From Gammaproteobacteria bacterium (GTDB taxonomy: Bacteria; Pseudomonadota; Gammaproteobacteria; GCA-2400775), in the NCBI GenBank assembly GCA_016765075.1, contig JAESQP010000137.1:1-38194 (forward strand): a DNA stretch of 38,194 nt, written 5' to 3'. Made by a program: the position numbers and the translations under genes. This document shows, piece after piece, positions 9,306 through 18,490 of this stretch (positions are counted from its first letter, which is position 1; every line of letters begins with the position of its first letter). The notes below the pieces were generated by a model that did no database searches, had not been told where the DNA came from, and saw only the letters and a program-made list of their open reading frames with translations.

Positions 9306-10748
9306 ATGCCTAGACGTACAAAAATATTGGCCACATTAGGTCCTGCAACTGATGATCCCGCTGTTTTAGACCAGATATTAGAAGCGGGTGTTGACGTGGT
9401 GCGCCTGAATTTCTCTCATGGTAGCGCTGAAGATCATATCAAGCGTGCAGAAAATGTACGAAACCGCGCAGCGGCACATGGCCGTCAGGTCGGGGTGCTG
9501 GCTGATTTACAAGGGCCAAAGATTCGTATTCAGCGTTTTGCTGATGGTGGTGTTGATCTCGTTGAAGGTAATGGTTTTGTGCTGGATAGTGCACTTGATG
9601 CTAATGCTGGAACGGTTGAGCGTGTTGGGGTGACCTATGCGTCCTTGGTTAATGATGTCAAACGTGGTGATACCTTACTATTAGACGATGGTCGCCTCAC
9701 TCTTTGGATAGACAGAGTTGAAGGGACTGAGATTCGATGCAAAGTTGTCATAGGTGGTCGCTTAACTAACAGCAAAGGTATCAATCTACAAGGTGGTGGC
9801 TTGTCGGCGGAAGCGTTGACTGAAAAGGATCGTGCTGATGTGATTACGGCAGCGAAAATTAAGGCCGATTATCTTGCTGTCTCATTTCCACGTACTGCCG
9901 ACGATATCCATGAGGCGCGTGCATTGCTGCGCGCTGCCGGTGGCCATGGCGCTATTGTGGCTAAGATTGAGCGTGCTGAAGCATTGCAGTGTATTGATGA
10001 GATTATAGAAGCCGCTGATTCGATTATGGTTGCGCGTGGCGATCTGGGCGTTGAAATTGGTGATGCTGAATTACCCGGCGTACAAAAAGATTTAATCGCG
10101 CGGGCGCGCAGTGCTAATCGTACGGTGATCACGGCAACACAAATGATGGAGTCGATGATAGATAGTGCAATGCCAACGCGCGCAGAAGTCTTTGATGTGG
10201 CCAATGCAGTGATGGATGGCACCGATGCGGTAATGTTGTCAGCAGAGACCGCGACGGGCAAGAATCCCGCTGCGGTGATTGCTGCAGTAAATCGCGTTTG
10301 TCTGGGCGCGGAAAGCCAGCGTAGCGCAATGCGATCAACGCACCGTATTGACTCGCGCTTTGATCGGGTGGATGAATCCATCGCAATGGCCGCGATGTAT
10401 ATTGCTAACCATACCAATATTAAGGCCATTGCGGCATTGACCGAGTCAGGTGCAACGGCGCTGTGGATGTCGCGGATTAGTTCGGGTATTCCGATCTATG
10501 CCTTATCGCCACATGTTAATACGCGGCGGCTGATGACGTTGTATCGAGGTGTTTATCCGACCAGTTTTGATATAAGCGCGGGTGAACATCATGGCATGAA
10601 CCGTGAGGCTGTGGACGAGTTGGTTCGTCGTGGCGCTGTGCGTAACGGTGACTTGGTGCTAATTACTAAAGGCGATCGTATGGGTTTAATGGGTGGCACT
10701 AATGCAATGACCATTGTTTGTGTTGGTGAGGAAGATGCTACCAAGTAA
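9306..10748 (+). CDS. pyk: Pyruvate kinase
   Basis: This 480-residue enzyme transfers phosphate from phosphoenolpyruvate to ADP, the last step of glycolysis. Motifs are TKILATLGPATDD at the N-terminus, LNFSHG, LADLQGPKIRI, the metal-binding and catalytic segments IVAKIERAEAL and MVARGDLGVEIG, and TATQMMESMIDSAMPTRAEVFDVANAVMDGTDAVMLSAETA. A regulatory C-terminal domain follows. Length matches PykA-type enzymes. The start is ATG at 9306; the ribosome site is weak. The gene sits between pgk and fba, so carbon flow genes for both directions share one unit, possibly uncoupled by the preceding hairpin. Confidence 0.97.
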   Translation: MPRRTKILATLGPATDDPAVLDQILEAGVDVVRLNFSHGSAEDHIKRAENVRNRAAAHGRQVGVLADLQGPKIRIQRFADGGVDLVEGNGFVLDSALDANAGTVERVGVTYASLVNDVKRGDTLLLDDGRLTLWIDRVEGTEIRCKVVIGGRLTNSKGINLQGGGLSAEALTEKDRADVITAAKIKADYLAVSFPRTADDIHEARALLRAAGGHGAIVAKIERAEALQCIDEIIEAADSIMVARGDLGVEIGDAELPGVQKDLIARARSANRTVITATQMMESMIDSAMPTRAEVFDVANAVMDGTDAVMLSAETATGKNPAAVIAAVNRVCLGAESQRSAMRSTHRIDSRFDRVDESIAMAAMYIANHTNIKAIAALTESGATALWMSRISSGIPIYALSPHVNTRRLMTLYRGVYPTSFDISAGEHHGMNREAVDELVRRGAVRNGDLVLITKGDRMGLMGGTNAMTIVCVGEEDATK

Positions 10749-10888
10749 ACCTGATTATTCTCTTCGTTTGTTAATTCGAGCATGGTTTAGTATGTGGCAC
10801 GGTGCTTGGGTTGAGCTAGACTTGGATGTTGGGGTTTTTGGGTCGATCAGGGCTCGATAACTATGACTATTTTTTGGTTTTACTATTT

Positions 10889-10903
10889 CTGAGCAAAGCT
10901 CAG
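10889..10903 (+). promoter_or_regulatory. Hairpin in the fba leader
   Basis: CTGAGC and GCTCAG flank an AAA loop, a perfect 6-bp stem ending 25 nt before the fba start codon. It lies in the 180-bp gap after pyk, the longest gap within this glycolytic run, so fba may also have its own promoter here; none was convincingly identified. Confidence 0.45.
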
Positions 10904-10928
10904 GTTGATAACGTGTGAGGATACTCTT

Positions 10929-11993
10929 ATGGCTTTAATTTCACTGCGACAGCTGCTGGATCATGCTGCCGAATACGGTTATGGCGTACCCGCTTATAAC
11001 GCTAACAATATGGAACAAGTACATTCGATTATGGAAGCGGCGGCTGAAGTTGATAGCCCGGTTATTATTCAAGCCTCTGCTGGTGCGCGTTCTTATGCAG
11101 GGAGCGCATTTTTCCGTCATCTAATGGATGCAGCAATAGAGCAATGGCCAGACATTCCTGTTTGCGTTCATCAGGATCATGGTGCCTCACCTGAAGTCTG
11201 CGCACGCTCTATCCAGTCCGGTTTTTCATCGGTGATGATGGATGGTTCGCTGATGGCTGATATGAAAACACCATCAAGCTACGAATATAACTGCGAGGTC
11301 ACTGGCCGCACATCTGACATGGCGCATGCTGTGGGTGTTTCGGTTGAAGGTGAGCTGGGTTGCCTGGGTTCGCTTGAAACCGGCATGGCTGGCGAAGAAG
11401 ATGGCTCCGGTGCAGAAGGTGTATTGTCGCACGATCAGTTGTTGACTGATCCTGACGAAGCGGCTGACTTTGTTAAGAAAACCAAGGTCGATGCTTTGGC
11501 GATTGCCATTGGTACCAGTCATGGTGCCTATAAGTTTACGCGCCCACCAACAGGCGACATTTTGGCCATTGACCGTATTAAAGCCATTCACAAACGTATT
11601 CCTGGCACCCATTTGGTGATGCATGGTTCGTCTTCAGTGCCGCAGGACTGGCTAGCGATTATTCATGAATTCGGTGGTGATATCGGTGAAACCTATGGTG
11701 TGCCGGTTGAAGAAATTCAAGAAGGTATCAAGCATGGCGTGCGTAAAGTGAATATCGATACTGATCTGCGTTTGGCCAGTACCGGTGCCGTTCGTAAGCA
11801 TTTAGCGGAAAACCCGAAGAATTTTGACCCACGTAAATTCTTAAAAGCGTCAACGATTGCAATGCGTGATATTTGTCGTGCGCGTTACGAGGCGTTTGGA
11901 TGTGCTGACCAGGCGTCCAAGATTAAGCCAATTAACTTGGAAGATATGGTGAAACGTTACGAGAGTGGTGAGTTAGACCCGCAGGTTAAATAA
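10929..11993 (+). CDS. fba: Class II fructose-1,6-bisphosphate aldolase (Calvin-cycle subtype)
   Basis: This 354-residue Zn-dependent aldolase interconverts fructose-1,6-bisphosphate with dihydroxyacetone phosphate and glyceraldehyde-3-phosphate. Visible features are [14 protein letters not shown] near the N-terminus, the zinc and catalytic segment [29 protein letters not shown], the [12 protein letters not shown] zinc ligand region, [10 protein letters not shown] and [18 protein letters not shown]. Length and these sequences fit the Calvin-cycle/CbbA subtype found widely in proteobacteria; no RuBisCO is in the window, so the name does not imply autotrophy. The start is ATG at 10929, with GTGAGGAT 6 nt upstream. 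A strong terminator follows. Confidence 0.96.
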   Translation: MALISLRQLLDHAAEYGYGVPAYNANNMEQVHSIMEAAAEVDSPVIIQASAGARSYAGSAFFRHLMDAAIEQWPDIPVCVHQDHGASPEVCARSIQSGFSSVMMDGSLMADMKTPSSYEYNCEVTGRTSDMAHAVGVSVEGELGCLGSLETGMAGEEDGSGAEGVLSHDQLLTDPDEAADFVKKTKVDALAIAIGTSHGAYKFTRPPTGDILAIDRIKAIHKRIPGTHLVMHGSSSVPQDWLAIIHEFGGDIGETYGVPVEEIQEGIKHGVRKVNIDTDLRLASTGAVRKHLAENPKNFDPRKFLKASTIAMRDICRARYEAFGCADQASKIKPINLEDMVKRYESGELDPQVK

Positions 11994-12025
11994 GCTGAGA
12001 TCCCTTAATAAAAAAGGGAAAAAAG

Positions 12026-12055
12026 AAAAAGGGCGAGTTCATCTCGCCCTTTTTT
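12026..12055. terminator. Bidirectional intrinsic terminator between fba and ugd
   Basis: A 12-bp stem (AAAAAGGGCGAG paired with CTCGCCCTTTTT) and a 5-nt loop (TTCAT) has a T-run on the plus strand and, because of the preceding A-run, on the minus strand too. It lies between convergent fba and ugd and can end both. A smaller hairpin (TCCCTT/AAGGGA, 12001-12019) precedes it. Confidence 0.9.
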
Positions 12056-12077
12056 GTGTCTGTATGTAGAGGTGGTC

Positions 12078-13406
12078 TTAACTTTTTCCTCGACCGATTG
12101 CGTAGTACTCAATGCCTAAGCTGTCCATAAAGCTTGGCTCGTAAAGATTACGGCCGTCAAAGATTACGGCCGAGGAGAGCGATTGTTTGATGTTGTTAAA
12201 ATCAGGGCTACGAAAGGCATTCCATTCGGTGACAATGACCAATGCATCGGCACCTGCAAGCGTGTCATCCTGAGACTCACAGAGTGTCAGCCCTGCTTTG
12301 TCGCCATAGATCCTGGTACATTCTTCCATGGCAACTGGGTCAAATGCTTGCACCTTAGCACCGGCAGCCCATAAGGCCTCCATCAGCGTGCGACTAGGTG
12401 CGGCGCGCATATCATCTGTATTTGGTTTAAAGGCCAAGCCCCATAAGGCAAATGTTTTGCCTTTTAGATCGCCGGAAAAATGCTTGCTGATTTTTTCAAA
12501 CAAGCGATGTTTTTGGCGATTGTTAACGGATTCTACGGCGTTGAGTAATTCAGCATCATAGTCATTTTCACCCGCAGTACGTGCCAATGCCATCACGTCT
12601 TTAGGAAAACAGGAGCCACCGTAACCGCAGCCTGGATAGATAAAGTGATAACCAATACGAGGATCGGAGCCAATGCCGATACGTACTTTCTCAATATCCG
12701 CACCGAGTTTTTCTGCGACGTTAGCTAATTCGTTCATGAAGCTGATTTTGGTGGCTAAGAGCGAGTTTGCCGCATATTTGGTTAATTCAGCTGAACGAAT
12801 ATCCATGACTACCAAACGTTCTGTCTGGCGGTTAAAGGGTGCATACAGTGCCCTGAGTAGCTCGGTGGTGCGCGGATTGTCGGTGCCAATAATGATACGG
12901 TCAGGTTTCATGAAGTCATTTAATGCGGCACCTTCCTTGAGGAATTCTGGGTTCGAAACAATATCAAATTCAATATTCGCACCGCGCTTTTCTAGCGCTG
13001 CAGTTATCGCGTCTCTGACCTTGTCACCCGTGCCAACGGGAACTGTTGATTTATTGATAATGACGCGATAGTCGTCCATATTTTCGCCAATACTGTTGGC
13101 AACAGCGACAACGTATTGCAGGTCGGCAGAGCCATCTTCGTCAGGTGGTGTGCCAACGGCAATAAATTGAAACAGGCCGTGATCAACGCCTTCTTTAATA
13201 TCGGTAGTAAAACGTAGACGGCCACTTTTCATATTGGTGGCAATCATGTCATCAAGACCAGGTTCGTGGATGGGGACGTCACCTTTATTGAGGCGATCAA
13301 TCTTGTCTTGGTCGATATCGACACAAATCACATCATTACCTACCTGAGCGAGACAGGCGCCGGTAACCAGGCCAACATAACCACTACCAAAGATTGTTAG
13401 TTTCAT
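12078..13406 (-). CDS. ugd: UDP-glucose 6-dehydrogenase
   Basis: This 442-residue NAD-dependent enzyme oxidises UDP-glucose twice to UDP-glucuronate, a sugar donor for acidic polysaccharides. It has the N-terminal Rossmann motif [28 protein letters not shown], the STVPVGTG segment, [11 protein letters not shown], the active-site thiolate loop [13 protein letters not shown] with Cys266, and [16 protein letters not shown]. The start is ATG at 13406, with GGAG 11 nt upstream; the longer frame to 13505 has no family similarity. It is convergent with fba and divergent from prsK, next to an exopolysaccharide regulatory pair, so it likely supplies that polymer. The related enzyme at 26326 is AlgD and uses a different sugar. 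Confidence 0.96.
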   Translation of the reverse strand: MKLTIFGSGYVGLVTGACLAQVGNDVICVDIDQDKIDRLNKGDVPIHEPGLDDMIATNMKSGRLRFTTDIKEGVDHGLFQFIAVGTPPDEDGSADLQYVVAVANSIGENMDDYRVIINKSTVPVGTGDKVRDAITAALEKRGANIEFDIVSNPEFLKEGAALNDFMKPDRIIIGTDNPRTTELLRALYAPFNRQTERLVVMDIRSAELTKYAANSLLATKISFMNELANVAEKLGADIEKVRIGIGSDPRIGYHFIYPGCGYGGSCFPKDVMALARTAGENDYDAELLNAVESVNNRQKHRLFEKISKHFSGDLKGKTFALWGLAFKPNTDDMRAAPSRTLMEALWAAGAKVQAFDPVAMEECTRIYGDKAGLTLCESQDDTLAGADALVIVTEWNAFRSPDFNNIKQSLSSAVIFDGRNLYEPSFMDSLGIEYYAIGRGKS

Positions 13407-13459
13407 TGAAAAGTGAACTCCATATACATTGTGTTGTGTGTAGTCTATAAAATAGTTTG

Positions 13460-13484
13460 AGAGCCAGCCGGGTATGCTGGTTCT
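13460..13484. promoter_or_regulatory. Hairpin in the divergent ugd-prsK control region
   Basis: A 9-bp stem (AGAGCCAGC with GCTGGTTCT, one G-U pair) and a 7-nt loop lie 54 bp upstream of the ugd start. A perfect TATAAT hexamer occurs on the minus strand at 13509-13504, but no good -35 box accompanies it. If that is the ugd -10 element, the hairpin would be in the ugd 5' leader. Confidence 0.35.
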
Positions 13485-13626
13485 GGTGTCTAGTTTTAGC
13501 GGCATTATAGGCGCAATATTGAGATAGCGATGATGCTTTTCTATATAGCTTAAAGCACTGTGTTCAGATACCGATAGTTATACGAGTGTTTGGTTTCTCT
13601 TAACTGCGATTTACTGTGAACATTTG

Positions 13627-15714
13627 ATGGAATTACTGCAAGACAATTTATTAATTGTTGTCACCGTAGCCTATTTGGTTGTGGCAGGAGCATTGCTTTG
13701 GCACTGGAAAGGGCAGCTTGATCGAATATTGCTGATTTCGGCAGCTTTGGTTTCAGCTGTTTGGCTATACGCTATGGGTTCAGTGCCAAATGCAGAGCTT
13801 ACGGTGACGGTTCGCCTTGCTCATTTGTTGCAGATTTTTCTTTGGGTAAGTTTTTTACTGAAGTTGTTGCACGCTAAGCATCGTAGTTTCAATCAACGTG
13901 TTCTTGTTATTGGCGTTATTTTTCTTGCCCAATGTGCCGCATTATTACTGGGTGCTTTCTCCTTATTGTATGAGACGGATGCGCATCAGCTGCCTGGCAA
14001 TGAGACCATTGCTTATGTATTCCCGGTTATTATCTTGCTTATGTCATTAAGTGGGTTCTATGTTGTTTCGCGCATTAATGAGCGTGGACGACGGGAGCGC
14101 CGAGCCAATACGCGATTACTTTGTTTAGCCGTTATTTTTTTGCTGCTGTATCACGTTTTATTTGGCTTGCAACATCTGACTCTTGGTGCTTTGTTGGGCA
14201 TCGACTGGTTGTTGATAGTGGCTTTATATTCGGTTACGGCGGTATTGTTATTGAAATCTTCGTTGAGCCGAAATGCAAGGTGGATGGGCGAGGTTTACGT
14301 TTCGCGTGATGCAGTAATGTATGGTGCTGGCGCAGTGCTGGTCGCATTGGCTATTTATTGTTTTATGTTGTTTTTGCAGAATAGTGATATCGCTGGAAAT
14401 AGCATTGGGCGTATGGACTACGCGTTGGCTTATTTGTTGTTAGCTTTGGTTTGTAGCGTAGTGTTAATAGGGTTTTTCTCAACACGTGTGCGCGCGCATG
14501 CGCATGTTTTTCTTAGTAAACACCTTTTTAACTATCGTTACGATTATCGTGAAGAATGGCTACGGTTAATTCATACGCTATCCAAAGGTGGCGCCGGTGC
14601 ACATATGCTGGAGCGCGTTATCCAGTCAGTTGCGCAAATTGTTGGCAGCCAAGGGGGCGTACTTTGGGTGAACCGACATGGTGAAGACTATGAGCCTGTT
14701 GCTCGATGGGGCAAGATTATTGAGATTGAAAATGTCGAGCATGCCAAGGATGATTTGATTTATTTTTTGCAAGAAAGACAATGGGTGATCGAATGCAGTG
14801 AATATAGTCGTGAGCCCGAGCTCTATGGCGGATTGGTGTTGCCGTCCTGGTTAACAGAAACTGGAGAACTGTGGTTAGTAGTGCCGTTGATGCAGGACAT
14901 TCGCTTGCTTGGCTTTGTTGTTTTGTCTGCTTCATCCATACGTAAAAGCATTAATTGGGAAGATAGGGATTTGCTGAAAACAGCGGGTCGTCAGGCGGCG
15001 ACGCATATTGCGCAGTTATTAGCGACGCAGGCATTAATAGAAGCGCAAGAGTTTGATACATTTAACCGTCTTTCAGCATTTGTTGTGCATGACCTGAAAA
15101 ATGTAGTCAGCCAGCTTTCGTTGATCACGAAAAATGCTGAGCGACACAGGGATAATCCAGAATTTATTGCTGATACTTTTGCTACCGTTGCGAGTGCCTC
15201 GCGTCGGGGACATCGATTGCTTGCTCAGTTACGTGATCGCTCGCCGCGTGCCGCAGTGTCTACGCGCGTACCCTTACATGCTTTACTGTCTGAAGTGGTA
15301 ACAGAAAGATCTTTAGCAAAGCCAGTGCCTGTCTTGGTGGGTGATGCAAGTGTTTTTGTCATGGCGGACTATCAAAAATTAAAAGAAGTGTTTAGTCACC
15401 TGGTGGAAAATGCGCAACAGGCTACGTGCTCTCGGGGTGCAACCAATGATAAGGGGCGAGTGGAAGTAAGTTTGCTTGTCGATGGTCAGTATGTGTTGGT
15501 AGACGTGGTGGACAACGGCTGTGGTATGGATGTACATTTTATTCGTGAGCGATTGTTCAGAGCATTTGACTCGACTAAAGGTGATGAGGGCATGGGAATT
15601 GGGGTATATCAAAGTCGTGAGATTGTTAGAGCGTTAGGTGGCAGTATCGACGTTGAGAGTATTCCTGGGCAAGGTAGCAAGTTCAGCATCAAGCTGCCGA
15701 TAATAGAGAAATAA
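13627..15714 (+). CDS. prsK: PEP-CTERM/exosortase-system histidine kinase PrsK
   Basis: This sensor kinase of 695 residues has an N-terminal membrane block of roughly eight hydrophobic segments (about 1-290), a GAF-like domain (about 310-470), then a kinase core. The phospho-acceptor is His488 in VVHDLKNVVSQLSL, the ATP-binding N box is HLVENAQQA, and the G boxes are VDNGCGMD and GDEGMGIGVYQS. This architecture and its place directly before prsR match the PrsK family linked to exosortase and exopolysaccharide loci. The signal sensed is unknown. The start could be ATG 13627 or the adjacent in-frame TTG 13624; no strong ribosome site separates them. prsR follows after 49 bp. Confidence 0.92.
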   Translation: MELLQDNLLIVVTVAYLVVAGALLWHWKGQLDRILLISAALVSAVWLYAMGSVPNAELTVTVRLAHLLQIFLWVSFLLKLLHAKHRSFNQRVLVIGVIFLAQCAALLLGAFSLLYETDAHQLPGNETIAYVFPVIILLMSLSGFYVVSRINERGRRERRANTRLLCLAVIFLLLYHVLFGLQHLTLGALLGIDWLLIVALYSVTAVLLLKSSLSRNARWMGEVYVSRDAVMYGAGAVLVALAIYCFMLFLQNSDIAGNSIGRMDYALAYLLLALVCSVVLIGFFSTRVRAHAHVFLSKHLFNYRYDYREEWLRLIHTLSKGGAGAHMLERVIQSVAQIVGSQGGVLWVNRHGEDYEPVARWGKIIEIENVEHAKDDLIYFLQERQWVIECSEYSREPELYGGLVLPSWLTETGELWLVVPLMQDIRLLGFVVLSASSIRKSINWEDRDLLKTAGRQAATHIAQLLATQALIEAQEFDTFNRLSAFVVHDLKNVVSQLSLITKNAERHRDNPEFIADTFATVASASRRGHRLLAQLRDRSPRAAVSTRVPLHALLSEVVTERSLAKPVPVLVGDASVFVMADYQKLKEVFSHLVENAQQATCSRGATNDKGRVEVSLLVDGQYVLVDVVDNGCGMDVHFIRERLFRAFDSTKGDEGMGIGVYQSREIVRALGGSIDVESIPGQGSKFSIKLPIIEK

Positions 15715-15740
15715 TCAAGCAGCCCTAGGCGTATCAGGGG

Positions 15741-15754
15741 CTCGCTAAAGCGAG
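15741..15754 (+). promoter_or_regulatory. Small hairpin overlapping the prsR Shine-Dalgarno
   Basis: CTCGC and GCGAG flank a TAAA loop just ahead of prsR. The right arm supplies the first bases of the likely ribosome site GAGGA (15753-15757), 6 nt before the ATG at 15764. Folding would partly hide the site. A second weak pairing, CCCT with AGGG (15723-15739), precedes it. Confidence 0.4.
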
Positions 15755-15763
15755 GACTATTTT

Positions 15764-17122
15764 ATGGCCAAGGCCAAGCAGTACTTACTTATCGTCGATG
15801 ATGAAGAAGGCATCCAAAAGCAATTACGCTGGAGCTTTGATGGATATGAGCTTGTCTTTGCTGCTAATCGTGTAGAGGCCATTGCGCAGTTACGTCGTTT
15901 TGAACCTGTTGTTGTGACATTGGATCTTGGTTTGCCGCCTGATACTGCCGGCGCAAGCGAAGGTATTCTTGCTTTGGAAGAAATGCTGGCGCTTTCACCA
16001 CACACCAAAGTCATTGTGGTGACGGGTAATGATGATCGTGCTAATGCGCTTGAGTGTGTCAATAAAGGCGCTTATGACTTTTATCAAAAGCCCATTGATC
16101 CTGAGTTGTTGTCAATTATGGTGGCGCGTGCATTTCATGTGTCGGAGCTTGAGGGCGAAAATCGCAAACTCGCTAAACGTCACAACACCATGCGCTTGCC
16201 CGGTGTGATTGGATCCAGCCCGCAAATGCTCAGGGTATGTCGTGATATTGAGAAAATCGCCCAAGCGAATGTGGCGACCTTGTTGCTAGGAGAGAGTGGT
16301 ACCGGCAAGGAAGTGATTGCGCGTGCGCTGCATGAAATAAGTGACCGTAGCAATGAGCGGTTTGTCGCGATTAACTGTGCGGCTATTCCTGAAAATCTGT
16401 TGGAAAGCGAACTATTCGGCTATGAGAAAGGTGCGTTTACGGGTGCGACGAGGCAAAATATTGGCCGTATTGAGTATGCCAATGGTGGCACTCTATTTCT
16501 TGATGAAATTGGCGATTTATCACTTTCAATGCAAGTCAAATTATTGCGTTTTTTACAAGAGCGCACTATTGAGCGTGTTGGCGGACGCAAAGAGATTCCA
16601 CTCGATGTACGTGTTGTCTGCGCAACCCATCAAAACCTTAGCGAGTTAATTACTGATAGCCGCTTTCGTGAGGATCTTTATTACAGAATCAGTGAAATCA
16701 CCATTAATATTCCCCCTTTGCGTGATCGTGATGCCGATGTAGTCTTGCTGGCCAAAGCCATTATGGTGCGCAGCAAGCAGGAGCTTGGTAAGAAAACGAA
16801 ACCGAAGAGCTTCTCTAGGGAGGCTTTGGATGTTATTTCTGCTTATCCCTGGCCCGGTAATGTGCGTGAGCTAGAGAATGTTGTACGCCGTGCGGTACTG
16901 ATGTCTGAGGGGGCTCAAATCACGGTTGAGGATCTTGGCATAGAAGCCAATGCTGATACTAGACAACCGCTTAACCTTAAAGAAGTACGTGATCACGCAG
17001 AGCATGAAGCCCTGGTCAAAGCATTTGGCCTCTGTGAGGGTAATGTTTCGAGAATTTCTGAGCTGTTGGGTGTCAGCCGGCCGACACTGTATGATTTAAT
17101 GGGTAAGCATGGTATAAAGTAG
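15764..17122 (+). CDS. prsR: PEP-CTERM/exosortase-system sigma54-dependent response regulator PrsR
   Basis: This 452-residue NtrC-type activator has a receiver domain (about 1-125; acidic pocket DD12-13, phospho-acceptor Asp54 in TLDLGLPPD), an AAA+ sigma54-interaction domain with Walker A GESGTGKE (176-183) and the sigma54 contact loop GAFTGA (223-228), then a Fis-type helix-turn-helix (NVSRISELLGVSRPTLYDLM, about 427-446). The partner is PrsK, encoded just upstream. Known PrsR proteins switch on genes of the exosortase/exopolysaccharide system with RpoN. A sigma54-like site lies before epsL. The intact GAFTGA loop indicates a true activator. Translation may be tuned by a hairpin over its ribosome site. 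Confidence 0.94.
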   Translation: MAKAKQYLLIVDDEEGIQKQLRWSFDGYELVFAANRVEAIAQLRRFEPVVVTLDLGLPPDTAGASEGILALEEMLALSPHTKVIVVTGNDDRANALECVNKGAYDFYQKPIDPELLSIMVARAFHVSELEGENRKLAKRHNTMRLPGVIGSSPQMLRVCRDIEKIAQANVATLLLGESGTGKEVIARALHEISDRSNERFVAINCAAIPENLLESELFGYEKGAFTGATRQNIGRIEYANGGTLFLDEIGDLSLSMQVKLLRFLQERTIERVGGRKEIPLDVRVVCATHQNLSELITDSRFREDLYYRISEITINIPPLRDRDADVVLLAKAIMVRSKQELGKKTKPKSFSREALDVISAYPWPGNVRELENVVRRAVLMSEGAQITVEDLGIEANADTRQPLNLKEVRDHAEHEALVKAFGLCEGNVSRISELLGVSRPTLYDLMGKHGIK

Positions 17123-17223
17123 AGTGAAATCAAGCAGAGCCTGTGCTCGAGTGGTTTTCTGCGCTCTGAATTATTAACGTTTCGAGAAAGAATCAGCCAG
17201 TCTCTAGTAAAGAGAAGTAAGCC

Positions 17224-18372
17224 ATGTACGAGTCGTTTTATAACTTATCAGCCAAGCCATTTGCGTTAAACGCTGACCCACGGTTTTTTTTCGGTAGCCG
17301 TGGCCACAAGCGTGCTCAATCCTATCTGCAGTATGGCCTGACACAAGGCGAGGGTTTTATTGTCATTACCGGCGGTGTTGGCACAGGCAAAACCATGCTT
17401 GTGCGTAATCTATTCGCTGGTCTTGCTAAAGAAAACATTGTTGCTGCGCAGCTCGTTACGACACAGCTCGGTGCCGACGATATGCTGCGAATGATTGCCG
17501 CGTCTTATGGTTTGGCTCATGAAGGGTTAGGTAAGGCAACTCTACTTAAGAACCTGGAAACATTTTTAATTACGCGCGCACGCGAAGGCAAGCGCGTATT
17601 GTTAGTGATCGATGAAGTGCAGAATTTGCCGCTGAGTTCGTTAGAAGAGTTGCGCATGTTATCCAACTTTCAATTGTCTGGTAAAACTTTGTTACAGAGT
17701 TTCTTGTTAGGGCAAGCTGACTTCAAAGATACGCTACGTTCGCCGCAAATGGAGCAGCTGCGCCAGCGTGTGATTGCCGCTTATCATCTTAACCCATTGG
17801 GGGAGGACGAGACTCAGACCTATATTGAACATCGCCTGACCTTGGTAGGCTGGACTACAGACCCAGTGATTAGCGATGAAGCCTACGCTGCTGTTTATAA
17901 ATATACGAATGGTGTGCCGCGTTTGGTTAATCAGCTGTGCGACCGCTTACTGCTCTTTGGCTATCTAGAAGAGCTGCTGGCTATCGATATTGAACATGTT
18001 GATACGGTGGTTAAAGAATTACAGCAAGAGACCCCTGGCTCTCAATTTGGCGGCGATATTCATGATGAGCAAGACCAAGAGTTTATCCCCATAGAGCCTT
18101 CACAGGCGCCCTCATCACAGGCCAGGGGTGCATCTTCAGAACAGGTACGCACACCTAAGCGAAGCTTGAAAAAAGCTACGCGAGGTAGTAATGCGAAGTT
18201 AGCTAAGCATGCGACGATTACGAAACCAGACAGTAGCGAGGTTGGTCTCGCCAGTGATGAGGCAGTAAAGCGAATTACATTGCTTGAAAAGCGTGTGCAG
18301 TTGCTGGAAGAAAAAATGGATAGGCACATTACGGCCTTGCGTGATGCTTGCGAGGTTGTGATAGATGGTTAG
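17224..18372 (+). CDS. ExeA-like AAA ATPase of the exosortase/EPS locus
   Basis: This 382-residue protein opens with MYESFYNLSAKPFALNADPRF, typical of ExeA/GspA-like ATPases found beside exosortase genes. Walker A is GGVGTGKT (50-57) and Walker B is VLLVIDE (125-131). The AAA part ends near residue 270. It is followed by a low-complexity, charged linker rich in Ser, Gln and Lys and a short C-terminal heptad-like helix (about 345-375) that may form a coiled coil. No transmembrane segment is evident after the ATPase part, unlike GspA. The exact role in polymer or protein export is not known. It sits 101 bp after prsR, with AGAGAAG as ribosome site, and 118 bp before epsL. Confidence 0.85.
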   Translation: MYESFYNLSAKPFALNADPRFFFGSRGHKRAQSYLQYGLTQGEGFIVITGGVGTGKTMLVRNLFAGLAKENIVAAQLVTTQLGADDMLRMIAASYGLAHEGLGKATLLKNLETFLITRAREGKRVLLVIDEVQNLPLSSLEELRMLSNFQLSGKTLLQSFLLGQADFKDTLRSPQMEQLRQRVIAAYHLNPLGEDETQTYIEHRLTLVGWTTDPVISDEAYAAVYKYTNGVPRLVNQLCDRLLLFGYLEELLAIDIEHVDTVVKELQQETPGSQFGGDIHDEQDQEFIPIEPSQAPSSQARGASSEQVRTPKRSLKKATRGSNAKLAKHATITKPDSSEVGLASDEAVKRITLLEKRVQLLEEKMDRHITALRDACEVVIDG

Positions 18373-18412
18373 GGTGTGGATTGATGAATGGTGCACCCCA
18401 AGAGCACTTCCT

Positions 18413-18428
18413 TAGCAAGGCTGTTGCA
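18413..18428 (+). promoter_or_regulatory. Candidate sigma54 (-24/-12) promoter upstream of epsL
   Basis: TAGCAAGGCTGTTGCA fits the TGGCAC-N5-TTGCA pattern with exact spacing: a full TTGCA -12 element, and a -24 element with G to A at one of the two guanines. It ends 62 bp before the epsL ATG. It is the best match I found in the gaps of the eps region. PrsR, encoded 1.3 kb upstream, is an RpoN-dependent activator. Pattern match only. Confidence 0.4.
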
Positions 18429-18490
18429 TTATTTTATGGTGTAATCGTTTGCGATTTTTGCATTTTTTATAAAAACTTGAGTGAGTTGCT

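Noticed and set aside
10795-10810. Sigma54-like TGGCAC followed at correct distance by TTGG, upstream of fba
   Set aside because: The invariant GC of the -12 element is GG, and fba is not an expected RpoN target.
15712-17140. Shared ATCAAGCAG after both prsK and prsR
   Set aside because: Only about nine bases, with differing flanks; most likely chance or a weak common end, not a defined element.
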